Of a stretch of 7,435 nucleotides of DNA, positions 6,273-7,435 are shown piece by piece. The notes beneath the pieces are model-generated. The model was not told the origin of the DNA, made no database searches, and saw nothing but the letters and a program-made list of their open reading frames with translations. Location: assembly GCA_002746365.1 (NCBI GenBank), contig NVWZ01000031.1, positions 22,568 through 30,002 of the forward strand. Reading direction: 5' to 3'. Position 1 is the stretch's first letter; every line of letters starts with the position of its first letter. The translations under genes and the position numbers were made by a program. The stretch comes from Thiotrichaceae bacterium. GTDB lineage: Bacteria > Pseudomonadota > Gammaproteobacteria > SZUA-229.

Positions 6273-6303
6273 TTCGCACCGCACCATTTTAGAGTGATAT
6301 AAT
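6273..6303 (+). promoter_or_regulatory. Extended -10 promoter for purB in the divergent region
   Basis: A perfect TATAAT at 6298-6303 is preceded by TG one base upstream (TGATATAAT), the extended -10 form, which can work without a good -35. The best upstream hexamer is TTCGCA at 6273-6278, with a long 19-bp spacer. It lies 45 bp before the purB ATG. The gap to fumC is only 113 bp, so fumC's promoter must overlap or lie close by; I could not pick it out with confidence. Confidence 0.55.
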
Positions 6304-6326
6304 ACCGCTTTTATACTGATTTATAA

Positions 6327-7435
<1,109 letters not shown>

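Noticed and set aside
6052..6297. A plus-strand open frame reaching from fumC into the promoter region
   Set aside because: It is mostly antisense to the conserved FumC N-terminus; the remainder lies in the divergent promoter region and has no family resemblance.

Overview
The window looks like a housekeeping chromosomal region of a moderately AT-rich gammaproteobacterium. The PurB and FumC proteins are of the E. coli type; in PurB both catalytic residues fall at exactly the E. coli positions. The MltD-type murein transglycosylase also points to Gammaproteobacteria. I cannot name a genus.

Layout. (1) 1-1434 (+): 3' part of an MltD-like membrane-bound lytic transglycosylase with three C-terminal LysM domains; its start lies before the window. 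(2) 1435-1737: a gene-free gap holding a MITE-like element with 11-bp direct repeats and 19-bp inverted ends, and a second palindromic repeat nested inside it. (3) 1738-2796 (+): a soluble protein with two cyclic-nucleotide-binding folds and a C-terminal rhodanese domain. (4) 2797-3093: a 235-bp nested inverted repeat between convergent genes. (5) 3094-4710 (-): a GAF/HD-GYP protein, probably a c-di-GMP phosphodiesterase, with an unusually long insertion inside its catalytic domain. (6) 4711-4866: a third dispersed-type inverted repeat, plus the HD-GYP leader. (7) 4867-6231 (-): class II fumarase, fumC. (8) 6232-6344: divergent promoter region with an extended -10 box. (9) 6348-7435 (+): adenylosuccinate lyase, purB, cut off by the window's right edge.

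How the genes relate. FumC and PurB are members of the same superfamily. PurB releases fumarate in two steps of purine synthesis and FumC hydrates fumarate to malate, so the divergent pair has a metabolic logic. The GAF/HD-GYP protein and the cyclic-nucleotide/rhodanese protein are both signalling-type proteins and face each other tail to tail; any functional link is only a hypothesis. The most distinctive feature of the window is its intergenic DNA: three structurally different inverted-repeat families fill three of the four gaps, two of them in nested form. I see no CRISPR array, tRNA, rRNA, intact transposase or defence system.
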